Source: Struthidea cinerea (Eukaryota; Chordata; Aves; Passeriformes; Corcoracidae). From it: 64,000 nucleotides of DNA. Both the position numbers and the translations under genes were made by a program. The stretch spans positions 420,983 to 484,982 of the forward strand of contig VZTI01001772.1 of assembly GCA_013397865.1 (NCBI GenBank). Reading direction: 5' to 3'. The stretch's first letter is position 1, and every line of letters starts with the position of its first letter. Positions 1 to 12,742 of this stretch are shown here, in pieces. Below the pieces are notes generated by a model. That model was given only the letters and a program-made list of their open reading frames with translations, searched no databases and had not been told where the DNA came from.

Positions 1-919
1 AAATAAGAAACATGAAATCAAAGACGGATGAGGATTTGCTGCTAAATATAGATGAAAAAAGCATGCATCCATTTAACTGTTTTCTTATCCATTTCTCTTT
101 CCAGATGCCCCAGAAGATTCTGTATATGATGTATTTCTCATACAGAGAAGAGCTATTGGAGTGAGGTTGTGTAAGACTCAAATAATAAGATTTTATGAGA
201 TATCTCCACATGTCTGAAACCCTTATCAGATACCACTAATGTATGTCTCAGGTTTTAATTTTTGATTGGTGAGTTTCTCTCATGTGCTATAATCCTGCAC
301 TCATATGTGCTAATTATAATGGCATTAGCAGGCTTGATTTTTTCTTCTTTTTTAAGTAGGCACATGCAGCATTTCAGTTGGCTGTATTATTGCACCTAAG
401 ATACTGATAAATCAAGACTTATCGTGTTTGACTTAATGTAGAAAAGCATTTCGCTGTTAAGTGCTATCAAAAAGGAGCTCACTATGTTCATTTTCCTCCT
501 GAATGGTAAGAGTTGTGTATTTCATTTCAAGTCCAGATATTCAGCATCCTTCTGTTTCCCACCTCCTTCAGTTTCACCTTCAGACACATTCTAACACCTC
601 TGCCTTGGTGTATCCCTAAAGAACATGTACCAAAGCCTTTATTTGCCTCAGGCATCTTGCATTCATCAGTGAGTACAACTGTGCTGCTTCTTGACTCCAC
701 ATATGCCTTTCAACACTACCGACCATGGCTTATACACATCAACAGAAGAAAACTAATTCTGTCATTGCTCTCATGTTAAATCAGAAAGCTTTAAAGACTA
801 TCTTCTGTTGCCATATCTCCTGGGCTAAATCAGAGAGATATTTTGGATTCAATTCTGTCCTTGTAAGCACAGTGCTGCTAAGTTATTTCAAATATGAAGT
901 CATAGCCTCCAGTTCAATA
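1..919. other. Non-coding AT-rich sequence, nothing recognised
   Basis: No repeat family, RNA gene or exon-like stretch was recognised here. Reading frames are short (under 90 codons), overlapping and of low-complexity composition, which is what chance gives in AT-rich DNA. Confidence 0.6.
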
Positions 920-1621
920 TAGTCTAGGGGAGGAAGGTATTGAGAGCAGTCCTGAGGAAAAGGATTTGGGAGTACTGGTGGATAAAAGGCTGGACATGAT
1001 CCAGCAATGTGCACTCACATCTCAGCCAATCATATCCTGGGCCGTATCAAAAGCAGCATGGCCAGCAGGTCAAGGGAGGTAATTTAACCAGTCTACTCTG
1101 CCCTATGAGAGCCCACCTGGTGCGCTGTGTTCAGGAGTCCTCAGAACAGGAAAGATATAGACCTGTTGAAGTGCATCCAGAGGGGGGCCACAAAGATGAT
1201 CCTCTCCAATGAGGAAAAGCTGAGAAAGATAGGGTTGTTCTGTCTGGAAAAGAAAATGCTCTGTGAAGACTTTATTACAGCCTTTGAATACTTAAAGGTG
1301 TCTTACAAGAAAGATGGGGACAAGTGTTTTAGCAGGGCCTGTTGTGATAGGACAAGGAAGAATGGTTTTAGAAACCATTTAGAAAAGAGCGTAGTTTTGG
1401 ACTAGATATAATGAAAAAATGCTTTACAATGAGATTGATGAAACACTGTAACAAGTTGACCAGGATGGGGTTGGATGTTCCATCGCTGGAAACATTCAAG
1501 GCTAGGTTGATCGGAGCAACTTGATCTAGTTGATGTCACTCTCATTGCAGGGGGTTTGACCTAGATCATCTTTAAAGGTCTCTTCCAAGACAAACTACTG
1601 TAGGGTTCTATAATTCTATGA
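920..1621 (+). mobile_element. CR1 LINE, 3' end fragment (plus strand)
   Basis: This is a 5'-truncated CR1 non-LTR retrotransposon, the dominant LINE of birds. From about 950 it reads like the 3' part of CR1 ORF2 (AAGGATTTGGGAGTACTGG, then the AGCAGCATGGCCAGCAGG and GGGGCCACAAAGATGATC stretches). It then passes into the short 3' UTR with GGGGGTTTGACCTAGATCATC and the terminal TTCTATAATTCTATGA repeat, where CR1 copies normally end. Indels and stops break the frame, so the copy is old and inactive. The left boundary is approximate because similarity fades gradually; no target-site duplication is expected for CR1. Confidence 0.93.
1127..1405 (+). pseudogene. CR1 ORF2 C-terminal remnant
   Basis: A 92-codon frame inside the CR1 copy keeps the C-terminal part of the CR1 ORF2 polyprotein, downstream of the reverse transcriptase domain. 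Visible landmarks in order are RKDIDLLKCIQRGATKMI, EEKLRKIGLFCLEKK, AFEYLKVSYKKDGDK and FSRACCDRTRKNGF. No catalytic reverse transcriptase or endonuclease residues are present. The upstream part of ORF2 is in another frame because of indels, and the start methionine here is fortuitous. This is a dead retrotransposon fragment, not a host gene. Confidence 0.85.
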
Positions 1622-4009
1622 CAAAGCTAGTTGAGAATTATGCTCTATTAATGGATGTCATCCTTGCTATAAAATTGTCAGTGTTTGCACGCAGTCTCAC
1701 AATGAAAATTATTTTAACATTCCAATCACATTAATTTTAAAAAGCAATGCAAAAAAAACTGTTATTGCTTCCAATTTGTCACACATTAATCCTACAGGAT
1801 ATGTATTTATAACACCCCACTAAGAACAGTTCCACAAAAGCACTCAAGTATAGTCTCTTTGATTGACTTTGAGCTTTAGAACTGGTTCTAAATGCATTTC
1901 TCATAGAGAGGTTCAGCTGGAGAACAAAAAAAACTCCAAAAACTAGACTTAAATTTACTTGACCCTAAGATTATTTATCAGTTTGTTAAATGTATTGCTT
2001 AAAATGTTTCCTTACAGTAGTAAGAAAATGTCACAGTCAAAGAATAATGAATTATGAGACTGACCTGTCCCATGGCAAAGCTAGCAACAGCATGCATGAT
2101 TGTGTGGGGCATTCTGATTGCTTGATTTCAATGTTCTGAAACCAGTTTTTTAAACTTACATCAAAGGACAGCATTTGACTAATATCTCACCAGATTAAGG
2201 CTATTAAGTCATGTAAACAAGGACATATTTTGGAAGCTGATAAATATATGCCTAGGTTGTTTACATAGACGACATAAATGTGTATTTCGAGTGGAATAGA
2301 AAGACCTTCGAAGAACTTCATACTAAATAGGACAAAATCTTCCAAAACATTTCAACTGACCTTCATAATTTTACTTTGTTGAGATGTGTTATGATGCATT
2401 ATATTTTTCTTATTTAATTACCCATAATATTTCAGCAAAATGAGATAAAATAATACAATAATATAAACAAACAAAGCTATATAAAATTCATAAAATTTTT
2501 AATTATTTCCATCATTTCTTCTGGGTAAAGAAGTAATTTCTAATAAATGCTTTGATTTTCTAGAATCATAATTTTGTGTAAAATTTTGGCTAGCATTATT
2601 CTGTAGTTGTTTACCTTTTGAAAAGCTGTGAGGCTTTATAAAGGTATTAAAAATAAAAGTATTTCACTTCTAAAAGGTAACTGACCTGGTTTTGAACTGT
2701 TAAAAATGGTTTAGTGTGACTAATGTGTCATATTTTGTCACCTTAATATCAATTTATAGCTGTATAGCTAGATATATATAGCTATAGTTCATCTCGCATT
2801 TGAACACTCTATGAAACCACATAAGTTGATTGTTTATAAATGTTATACTGATTCAATGTAGAGAAAACATCAGTAGGTTTCCCATGGGTTTTACAACAAC
2901 TTTATTTATTATTTACACTTTATAGCAAGATAACTAGTAGATACTTAGATGTTAAATAAAGCTAAATCAGGACTCCTTAGAGCAAGTATGACATTTTATC
3001 CAGACAGAACAATCTAGCTTTCCATGATAATTTTGCTCTAGAGTTTGAATGGTCTGCATTCATATCTTTTGTTTGGAAAAAAAAAAATCACTGACCCATT
3101 GTGAGGATGAAATTTTGTATGTTATCCATGTTTATAGTGAACTATGTAGGCTGGGTTTTGATTATTGTAACTTCTACTGGTTAAAAAATTCCTCTGGCAT
3201 GCAACCAGTAGCTGCACGAAAATTTTAGATTAAACATGAGTGATGATGGGAAAACTTGTCATTTTCCTACTTCCCTCCACTGAAGACATCTGGCAAATAA
3301 TTAATACAATTTGCAACCCTAGCAGCACTGTTGATTCCTTGCCACTTCTTGTAACCTACTGGTGAAGAGCCAGAAACAAAGCAGACCATTTTGGAAATCA
3401 AATTACTTAAAGAACTCATGTCAGATCTCTCCTTTAACTGGTATTTGTAATTTCTGTCTTGAACACGGTGATTTCCTGTGTGTCAGTAAACCTCTGCTGA
3501 GTTTAATTCAACCAACATTCTCTGCCTTTTGCTGAACTCACCAGCCTACCTGTTCTCCTAAAGCCCCCAAATTCAATGCATCCATGTCTTCCTCTAGTAA
3601 CTTATTAAATAGTGGGTATAAATTTAAATGCTGTTTTTCTCATTTTTAAAGTCTCATAGATGATACTCTGGAGTTATTCAAATAAAAACCATGCTGTGGG
3701 ACTGAGATCTCCTTTGGCTTTCTCTAACAACACTGCTGTCCATCTTCAGAAGAGCTGTTTTCTCAGTGTGTAGACAGATAGGGTTTGAGAAATGGGTACT
3801 TTCCCAGATTTTGTAGCTTGGTCATACAGACACAGAGGTCTGTGGTAGATGGCAGAACTGAATCTGTATTTTCCATTGTCTGGTAGGCTTTTTCATGTTT
3901 TGTTTAGATCTAAGCTTCCCAATGATGTTATTTACTGTTCATAAACTTTTACCATGTAGAATAAATGGAGAACAGGACTCCAGTAAGGTAAGCATGGATA
4001 AAATTTGGA
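1622..4009. other. Non-coding AT-rich sequence, nothing recognised
   Basis: This stretch has very low GC, especially 2400-2800, with many short A/T runs. No exon, RNA gene or repeat family was recognised. Confidence 0.55.
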
Positions 4010-4112
4010 AAGCCCTTGTTCCATGAGCATATTGTTGGTGAACTTTGCAGTGTTAGGTTTATGGTTGGACTTCAAGGCATTTACCAACCTTAATGATTCT
4101 ATGGTTCTATGA
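4010..4112 (+). mobile_element. CR1 LINE, short 3' UTR fragment (plus strand)
   Basis: The last ~100 bp of a CR1 copy. GTTGGTGAACTTTGCAGTGT is followed by TTAGGTTTATGGTTGGACTT, CCAACCTTAATGATTCTATG and GTTCTATGATC. The terminal ATTCTATGG-TTCTATGA repeat fixes the orientation. No coding sequence is retained. The upstream boundary is uncertain and may reach a little further left. Confidence 0.82.
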
Positions 4113-5499
4113 TCTAAACAATGAAACAAGTACAAAGGTGGAGAAAGATATAAAATATAACAAAATCATAAACTAAGTGATATTCTACTAATGTCATATC
4201 AGTTCCTCAAGGAATTTGGCTGAGGCAGTGGGGAAAGGGGGAAATAAGAGGAAATTATTTTAGATGGAGAAAAAGAGACAGACATCAAATCTCTGAGAGA
4301 AGGCAGACAAATAAAGGTAATCTGACAAATTAATGACAGATAAAGTTTGGAAAAAAATAGGAGAGAGTCTGGAAAGATTGGAAGGTAGCAGTGAATTAAA
4401 CAAGACATGTAAATTTTCATGTAAAAATGATAAAAAGTGATGTGCTACTGATTGGAACAGAAATGCTCCCATGGTACTCTGAGACTGTACTTCTGTGATA
4501 ATTGTGTCTGGTAATTATTCTGAAGAGTGTCAGATCAAGTAGACCCACAAGCTCATCCTTAAGGTGATGATGTGTCAGGGTATTTATGCTCTGTCTATAT
4601 TGAACAGAGTAGATACACACCATGGCAGGAGAGCTATCCCACAGCCCTTGGCATCTCAACAGCACAAGCCTCCCTAGTACATACCTTGCTCTAACTCATT
4701 CTCCTGTTGCACACTTTATGGCCCAAAGAGAGAAATATTTATGTAAAAGTAGCTAAGAACACTACATGTGTCTGCAGGTCTCAGGGTCCAGCACTGTCAC
4801 TTGTTCTGGCGGGACTATGGACAATGCCACACGATCATTCACTTGCTATGGCATGGGTTAAAGAGACCATGTTGCACTAGGCACACCTCAGAATCAAGGT
4901 CTTCATTCTTATCCTAATGTTGAGGTCCTGAATGGTTATTTTATTCAGATCGTGTCTTACTACTTTTCTTCCTAGATATTGGCCAGGATCGTGACAGTGC
5001 CAGTCTTTGGTAGTGTCAAGTTCAAGAAAACTCAGAAGGAGCCAGACGTAGGCTCCTAGTATATACATCTTTCTGAGGGACATTTATGTTATATTAACTT
5101 CTTGGGGAAGACATGGAGGCCCCTTGACAGTGTGACACAGTAGCTCCAAGGAAATCCTGGAGAGCTAAGATGAGTTGGTAAAGCCCGGTAATCAAATTCT
5201 GCAGAGGATTTCAAGAAAAAAAGCAAGAAAATGGAGAACTTACTAATGCTGCTAGGGGATCAAGTGAAAGGAGGACCATTTTCCTGCTGTCATAGGATGT
5301 TATGAGCAGTTAATAGTTCAAGTAGTTCAAATATTTGCTATTCAAGTATTCCTCTAGAAAATGGATAGGCATTTGTGGTTTACAGAGCAGCTATTTGGTA
5401 CTATTCCGACCATATCTTAATCTAAAAGCTGGCTATTGTAGAATGCTCTGAAGGATGTTTCAATTAGCATCAGATGAGAGCTGTCCAGAATACCTCTGT
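4113..5499. other. Non-coding sequence, nothing recognised
   Basis: Moderate GC with no recognisable element. The part after about 4600 could be decayed repeat continuing into the next entry, but I cannot assign it. Confidence 0.45.
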
Positions 5500-5910
5500 A
5501 TAAGGAAACAGATTGTTAGAGAGGGCTTCCATGGGACATGTCACAAATAGCACTTTGTGGTAAATGGTAAGTAGGGTGGGTTGGCCCTGGTGGAATGTCA
5601 GGTCCCCACCAAACCACTCATCATTCCCTCCCTCAGGGAAGTAAACAGGGGAAGTAAACACAACAAAAAGCTTATGGGTCAAGATAAGGACAGGGAGACA
5701 GGAAGATCACTCAGCACTTGCCATGACAGGCAGAACAGGCTTGACTTGAGGGAATTACTGCCAGTCAGATCAGAGCAGAATAATGTGAAATAGGAAGAAA
5801 TCTTAAAACACCTTCCTTCACCTCCCTTTTTCTGGGGCTCAGCTTAATTCCTGACTTCTCTACCTCCTCTCACTGAGCAGTACAGGGCATTGGGGAATGG
5901 CAGTTGCCCA
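5500..5910. mobile_element. Decayed avian dispersed repeat (probably ERV-derived)
   Basis: The succession CTTCCATGGGACATG, TAAGTAGGGTGGGTTGGCCC, CCCCACCAAACCACTCATC, AAGCTTATGGGTCAAGATAA, GGACAGGGAGACAGG, TTAAAACACCTTCCTTCACC and CTACCTCCTC is one I recognise as an abundant avian dispersed repeat. The recognition is from memory and the exact family is not settled; I suspect a retrovirus-related element, old and heavily mutated. No coding frame is preserved. Boundaries are approximate. Confidence 0.45.
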
Positions 5911-8900
5911 GACATATACGGCCTCATTTTTTCCCCTAAACTGAAATGAAACATAAACTAGCATATATGTACCTGGGTCACAACAGATTTTTTCTCTTTC
6001 TTCTTTATTGCTGCTTCAAAAACTTGAGAAAACTGTGGTTGTTCTTTCAGTTGTTGACCAGGTCATTGTTCTGTCAGTTTCTCTGACACGTTGTTTTGGG
6101 AGTGTAATCAGACAGGATAGAGGTAAAGAGAGCTTGTTAACCCAGCAGAGGCGATCCAACAGCATGTGACCCTACCTGCATGTTGTGAGAACGAGAGCTG
6201 AAATGCTGGTGGAAAAAGCTGAGTCTCAGTAGGGACAGCTGTGTCTGTTCTGTTCTGCAAGGCTCCTTGCCATTGATTCAGTGCTGCTTCAGGGCTCCTG
6301 ACAGCTTGGTTTTGCAAAAGTCAGTGCCAAGTACTGAAAGATTGACATACTGCATAATACTACTGAAAGAATCCAGTTATATGAAGTCTGTAAAAAACCT
6401 ATCGATCTGTTGAATATTCAAAAATGTAGGGCAAATCTCTGGTGAGACCATTTTGATGTTTGTTGTTCCCTAAGCAGCAGAACTACTGCAATCCTTAGTT
6501 TACAGATATTTTTTTTTTTTGTGTGTGTGTTTATATCTATATCCCGGCAAGGTAATTAGATGTTCCTATTACTGGTGTTTCCTAACTGTTACTCTCCTGA
6601 CACTTTAAAAGCCACTCCTCATATTTCTCTTCAAACTTGCTCCTGACAGATTACTCTTAGGCTCTCATTGCAGACTTCTGCTTGCCAAGAGAAGCAAAAA
6701 ACCTCCCTCTGCTCCACTCATAAGAAAACACTTATTTTGGGCAATTATCGGGCATTCTCAGAAATCTCTGAGACAGAAATGTCTGGAGACAGACATGCCT
6801 ATCTCTTTTTAGTGAGAAGCCTGTTTCTCCTTATTGACTCTAAAGGCACTCTAGGCCACCATCCTAGATTTGAATGTATAGTTTCAGATTTCTAAATTTC
6901 GTGAGATGAAACCCACTGTAGGTTGAAAATGTAGATATTGTTTGCTAAATGCATTTTCTTTCATTAATTTTGAACATCCCACTGTTCTTTGGTGCTCTAC
7001 AAAGCAAGCAGCCATCTCATGTCCTAGAATCTGCTGTGGGCCTGCTTATGACTAAGCTTAGGAGGTGCAGCTGGACCACCCAGGCCCAGATTTTTAAGGA
7101 GTTGAGGGAAGTGATCAAGGATTTCAGTTCTGTCAGGTGACATTTTTATTGTTTGGAATAATAGCTCTGATAATTCTAATAGAGTCCCTTTAACAAAGGA
7201 ATAAAAAAAACATGGAACAAGTGTTTCTTAATGGGATTTTGAAATTAGAAGCATAGAAATATCACTGTGTGTGAAAGAATGTTGTAAACTATATGAAACA
7301 AATGAAAAATTACTGTGTATTTCAGATGAATAACCTATAATGAAGGGACTGTAGGTAATATTTCTATTTGTCTGACTGGATGCATAAGGTGGTAGAAGTC
7401 TAGTTGCCAGATGTAATTTTACCTGACACTTGTGTTTTGTTATAAAATTACCACTGTGGAGACCAGCTCCCTGTCTGCCAGCCAGATTTTTTTAAAGTTA
7501 AATTGAAGTGACTGACTCTGTTGCAGATAGCTGTAGGCTGCATTTCTACTTCCTACTAAAGGACTGAGAAGAAGAGCTCTACCATGGCAAAGAAGCAGAT
7601 TGATTACACTGGCAAATGCAGTAAATAGATTGTCATTTGTATTTGGGCCATTCTTTCTTAAGTGAATTGAAAGAGTTCATCTGAATTTCAACTTTATTTA
7701 ATACTGCAGTTTCTTCAGCTGAAATTGCTGGCTGGAATGAGCAACACTTTATAACTTTTCAATATGTAAATCAGGTAATAATGTTTTCCCCTCTGCATTT
7801 TTGACGTGGAGATGAAAGAGCAACAACTTACAAATAACAGCAACACGTCTACATCTGCATTAATGTGAAATAAAGTGGAGTGAAGGAAGATTTGTGCTCA
7901 TTAGGTCTGTTACTATTATTGACAACAAATTCTAATGCACCTATGATCAAATATATTTTTTTAATTGTAAGGTTTGTTTCCAATTTTGGCTCCAAGTGTA
8001 ATGTACTCACTTATTAACTATGGTATTGATCTAAAGCCCATTGCAGTAGGAAGTGGACTATTTTCATTGGAATGATCCATATGTCCGGTATTGACTGCCA
8101 TGGCTCCACTGAAGTCTGGATGACTGATCCAGCAGAGGTTGTGCCCCATGACTTTCATAGGCACTGATAAAGGACAGACACGGCTGCTGATAATAAGCAA
8201 GTGGCTTCATGTGGATAACATTAACTATGAGATCTCATGTTGGTACTTAGTGATTCAAAATGCTCAGTCTTTGTCTCAACTGTTCCAAATTTCAGATGCT
8301 GTGAAGAATCTTTTCACAACATCTTTACATCAGAGTAGGCCGGATAAATGTGTAAAAATACTCAGCTCTATCCATAAATTCAGAACTGTGTTAGCAAGCA
8401 GATCATCTAATCTACATGAATTGCTGTGCAATTCAATTTTTTCTTGAAACTCTTCCTTCTGCAATGTAGTAAAATATCATGGATTCTCATTTTATTATTC
8501 CATGGTCTATCAATTACAGAATAATAATAATGCTTAGCATATTATCAATAAATGTTCTGGTAATATTTATTAACTCACAATCATATCTTGTTCTTGGATT
8601 GTTCCTAAGGGTGAATGACTGAGTACTGGTAAATACTTACTTCACCACAGCTCCCGGAAACCTCAAAGCTAATTCTATGTACCAAGAGAACCTGGATATA
8701 GCATATGTGGTTGACTGTTGGCATTGTGGGAAGAGTGTTGCTGCTCTCCCAACAGAAATCATACTTTCTAGCTTCTGGAAAAAAAAATTTCTATCTTGAA
8801 TAAACAATATGTTTTTTTAAAAAAAGGATCTGGAGAGAAATTGTACTTGGCTTTTTACAGTACCAATTTAAATAAAAAAGTGTATAAACAAAAATAAATA

Positions 8901-11900
8901 GATGCAATAAATAGTCAAAATAATTTGGTAGTATTTGCTCCCTTAGACAAAATTCAAATTAAATGACATATAAGTGGACTCCTGTGGGATAAATACTGCA
9001 AAATCACGCTACAGAATTTCCCAGATAGGGAAGATAGGAACCACTGTGGGGATGGTAGAAGCTATCTCATTGTGAAATAACAAATAACGGAAAAAATAGA
9101 AAGAAAGTGTTGGACTTGGCATTATAATCATAAATAGCAACAGAAAATGTAAAAGATCAGTAAGGATTAGAAGCAGGGAGGCTCAAATTAATAACTTTGA
9201 GAGATAATATAATATAGTCCAAGATGCAGAGGGGAGATGCCTGGGAACTGTAGTGTCAGGAATATCCCTGAGGCAGTTGAGATATAGGTCCAAGGAACAG
9301 CAACCTTTATAGGCAGAGAAATATTATCAGAATATGATGAAAATTTCCTTTCTTTAGGACTTCTGGTAAGTATTGTAATATATTCATGTAGTGCAATATC
9401 ATTATTACTGGATGTATCTCAAGGCACCAAATTACCATGAAATACAGACGGACTCAAGAATGTTCAGCGATGGGCAATCGTAGCAGTGAGGAACCGGTTT
9501 ATGAGAAAGGCTAAGTGCTATAGCCTGGCCAAGAGTAGCCAGCAGGGAACGTGCTGACAGACTTCTACAGAAGGGTGCACTCAACCAGGAGCACAGTCAA
9601 ATTTTATAGCTTAATAAAAAGAAGAGTAAAAAGGAGCAGAGGGATGAAAATATGAAAGGAAAAATAAAAAAAAAAGAGTTATTGACAGAGAGATTTATTT
9701 TCTTTGAGGACGATCTCACAAAAGAAGCAATAGAAGCTCCATAACAAGGAAAATTTAAATGAAAGTGAAAAAACTGCTGGTGTATGGACAATGGAGAACA
9801 GTCTGGCAAAGGTGTAGATTGAATGGTTTGCGAGTCACATAATTCATGTCTATATTCCAAATTACACTGGCATAAATAAGTGACTGTTGTGTGTCAGTCT
9901 GTAAAATTACCTCTGTAAAACAAGCTAATCAGATACTATCAAAACGAATCTGTTGTTAAAATTTAAGTGGTTTTGTTAGGATTTTGACAGCTTTCTATTA
10001 CCGTCTGTGTTTTTACTGTCATAACAAGAAGTCTGAATTCCTGGAGAAGAAACACGTCAACCACCAAAATTCTCTTTTTCTGCACATGAAGTATCCTCAC
10101 CTTTCCACTGTGGCAGATATTTCATACTTTTTTTTTTTTTTTTTAGATACAATGTCTTATCTGTAAAAAAATTAACTCAGAGCTTACAGAATCTACACTG
10201 TGACTATTTAAATGAAATATTTTCATCACTTTTTCACAACAGTCACGGAGCTGTCATGTGCAAAGCATCTGATTCTGAGTCATAAAGATGTACTTTGCAA
10301 AATAAAAACATGGTTTTGAAGGAGGACTTGCTGAGCCATCAAATCCAATCCACTTCCCATAACTGCAAAAAACTTTTAAGAAGATATTTCGCTCAGGAAA
10401 ACGCACAAAATATCTGTCCCAGACTCTCTACTTACTGCTCACAAAATCCTTCCCAAAAATCTAAGATAGACTTCTGGTCTATGCAACACCTGGGCAGGAA
10501 AAGTAGTGGTAGGAATGGAGAAAGCAGCAGCAGGGCACACCCAGTGGGATGCAGTAACTGAGGTTTCATTAGATTCGTGTGAGGGGAGTACAAGTAAGTT
10601 CACTTTGCAGCTCTAATTTTCCCTTGATAACAAAAGTGTCAAATATACACTGTTTGGACAGGAATGCATTTTAATTTAGCAATGTTAATCTCTTTCTTTT
10701 ACAGTTCCTTTCATATGTTTTCGTATATTTCAAACAATGCTGTATCTTCCTTTTAGGTAGAAAACTGAACTATCCAAATTCACATACAGCAGTTGAAAAG
10801 TATTTCCAGGAAAAAAAATTGGGTCTTTTGGATCAGTTTTCAAGCACTGTAAATTTGTGTAGTGTCACAGAGACAGAAAAGGTGTAATGGAGTTGCAATA
10901 TCAAGTGAGGATCAGCTTCAGGTCTCACAGTCCCATGCCCTGTGCACTGGCTCCGGTTGCCTCACCTGAAGACAGCTCTCCTACTCTCTCCAGTGTGTGT
11001 GGTCTCCAAGGAAGGATGCAAAAAACATATGCTGTCTGCTATATTTGATCTGTGGACAGAGAACTGCTATATTCTGGGCTGCACATGGATTCTTAATTGT
11101 GTGGCAGAATTAAGGAGGAAACACCTGGAGCAAATTCTATTTCCTTTAGTATTTTAAACAAGAATTGTGATACTACACAGCCAGAATATTGCAGCATGTG
11201 TGTTAATTGGTTGAAATATTCAAAACAGATATTGATCTTGAAAACATCCAACTTTCCCCATTATGAATGTTAAAGCATTTGTTAAGTAGGAAGGCAGATG
11301 TTAATTGGTTTTGAAAAATTCTTAGCAACTTGTCTGGGGCTGTGCCTGATTTTGCTTGAAGAAATATAGACCAACTTGCTTTTCTTGCTGCAGCTAATTA
11401 CAGCACCAGGTTCTTAAGCAAAGTCCAGGAAGCAAACAAATCTTATCATTCCTTGTTATTTCACCTTCTTACAACATTAAATCTTTCTGGAGACATTTAT
11501 TTTTGAGTCCTAGAAGTTCCCTTAATAAAACATACAAAAATATGTGCAAAGTCATATTTTCAGAATAAAATGATGCCTTCTTTGGAATGATGGTCTATAA
11601 TAATTCAAAAGTAAATGTAAATACAGACTACTGTCAAGATAGTAAAATAGGATAATTTTTGTGTGCTATTCTACAGTATACATGTTGCTGTTTGTAAATT
11701 TTCATAACAGTGACAATAAAAAATTTAGACAAAGGTAAAGAGGATGGTGGACAAAACTCTATCTCCCAGCTAATCACCTGTAAAGCCATGGCTTGATTTT
11801 ACTAGAGTTCTTGACATTGAAATAGATGGCATACTCCAGGGTATGATCTCTATCAAGCATTTTTTTGTTAGTAAAATAGAAATATTTCAAATTAGAACCA

Positions 11901-12701
11901 TGAGACTCTTCTTCCCTTTTACTATCACAACCTTCCCATTATAGTTATCTGCAGTAAATCCTAAAAGTGAATTGTACTGCTGTAGGAAAACAATTTATCC
12001 AGTGATAATGTCCCATCAAGCACAATTGGTTGCCAGCTCTTACGCTGTTATTTCAAGGACAGCAAGTTGCCTTATTCTTGATGTGAATGGCATCCAGCCA
12101 GGTGCTGTCTGAGACAAAAACTACAAATTGGTGTACTCTGTTCTTTCTCTCTCTATTCTGACCTAGTTAGGACGAGATGTGGGGAGCAGGCACAGCAGGA
12201 ACATGAGGTGCTAGGAGCCAGCATCTAAGTGAGCATAGGGTTCAACTAAGCAGAAATCTGATGGGACTGGGTGACACAAGGGATAAGAACATGGGGCATG
12301 AAACCATTTAGGCTGATTAATTGGGTCTGTAGGCATTAACGAATTGCCAACTGATGGCTGTTCCTTGACTTACATGAAATAATCTGTTGGACTTGGTAAC
12401 ACTTTTCTTTTCACAAATAACTACCTGGAGGTTTAAAAACAGTGGTGAAATTGGCACTAACATAGGATTAAAAAAAAATGGTTTTGGAGTGTAACATAAC
12501 TATCAGAATTAGGTTAATAAAAATCACCTTTAAGGTGAGTGGCTCATGCTGGTGCTAGGGGAAAGTGAAAAACTCAGAGTAGAAGGAACTGAATGAGCCA
12601 GCTCCTTTGACTGTTATTTTAATTTTGCTAGCACATTACTTAATGGACATTGACTATGCATTTTTCCAGCATTCTAGGTCATGCAGGAATATCAATCTCA
12701 C
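5911..12701. other. Non-coding AT-rich sequence, nothing firm recognised
   Basis: About 6.8 kb without a recognised gene or transposon. Minor items are homopolymer tracts (for example a 17 T run at 10128-10144), a GT-rich tract near 6510-6532 and an ATA-rich patch near 8520. Frames of up to about 100 codons occur but show no domain, no codon structure and no splice context that I could support. Confidence 0.5.
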
Positions 12702-12742
12702 AAAACAAACAAACAAACAAACAAACAAACAAACAAACAAAC
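12702..12742. repeat. (AAAC)n microsatellite
   Basis: About ten near-perfect tandem AAAC units. No CR1 or SINE body is visible directly upstream, so this is an ordinary simple repeat rather than a retroposon tail. Confidence 0.95.

Noticed and set aside
12383..12400. TTGGACTTGG word resembling the CR1 3' UTR
   Set aside because: Isolated short match without the neighbouring CR1 landmarks or terminal repeat.
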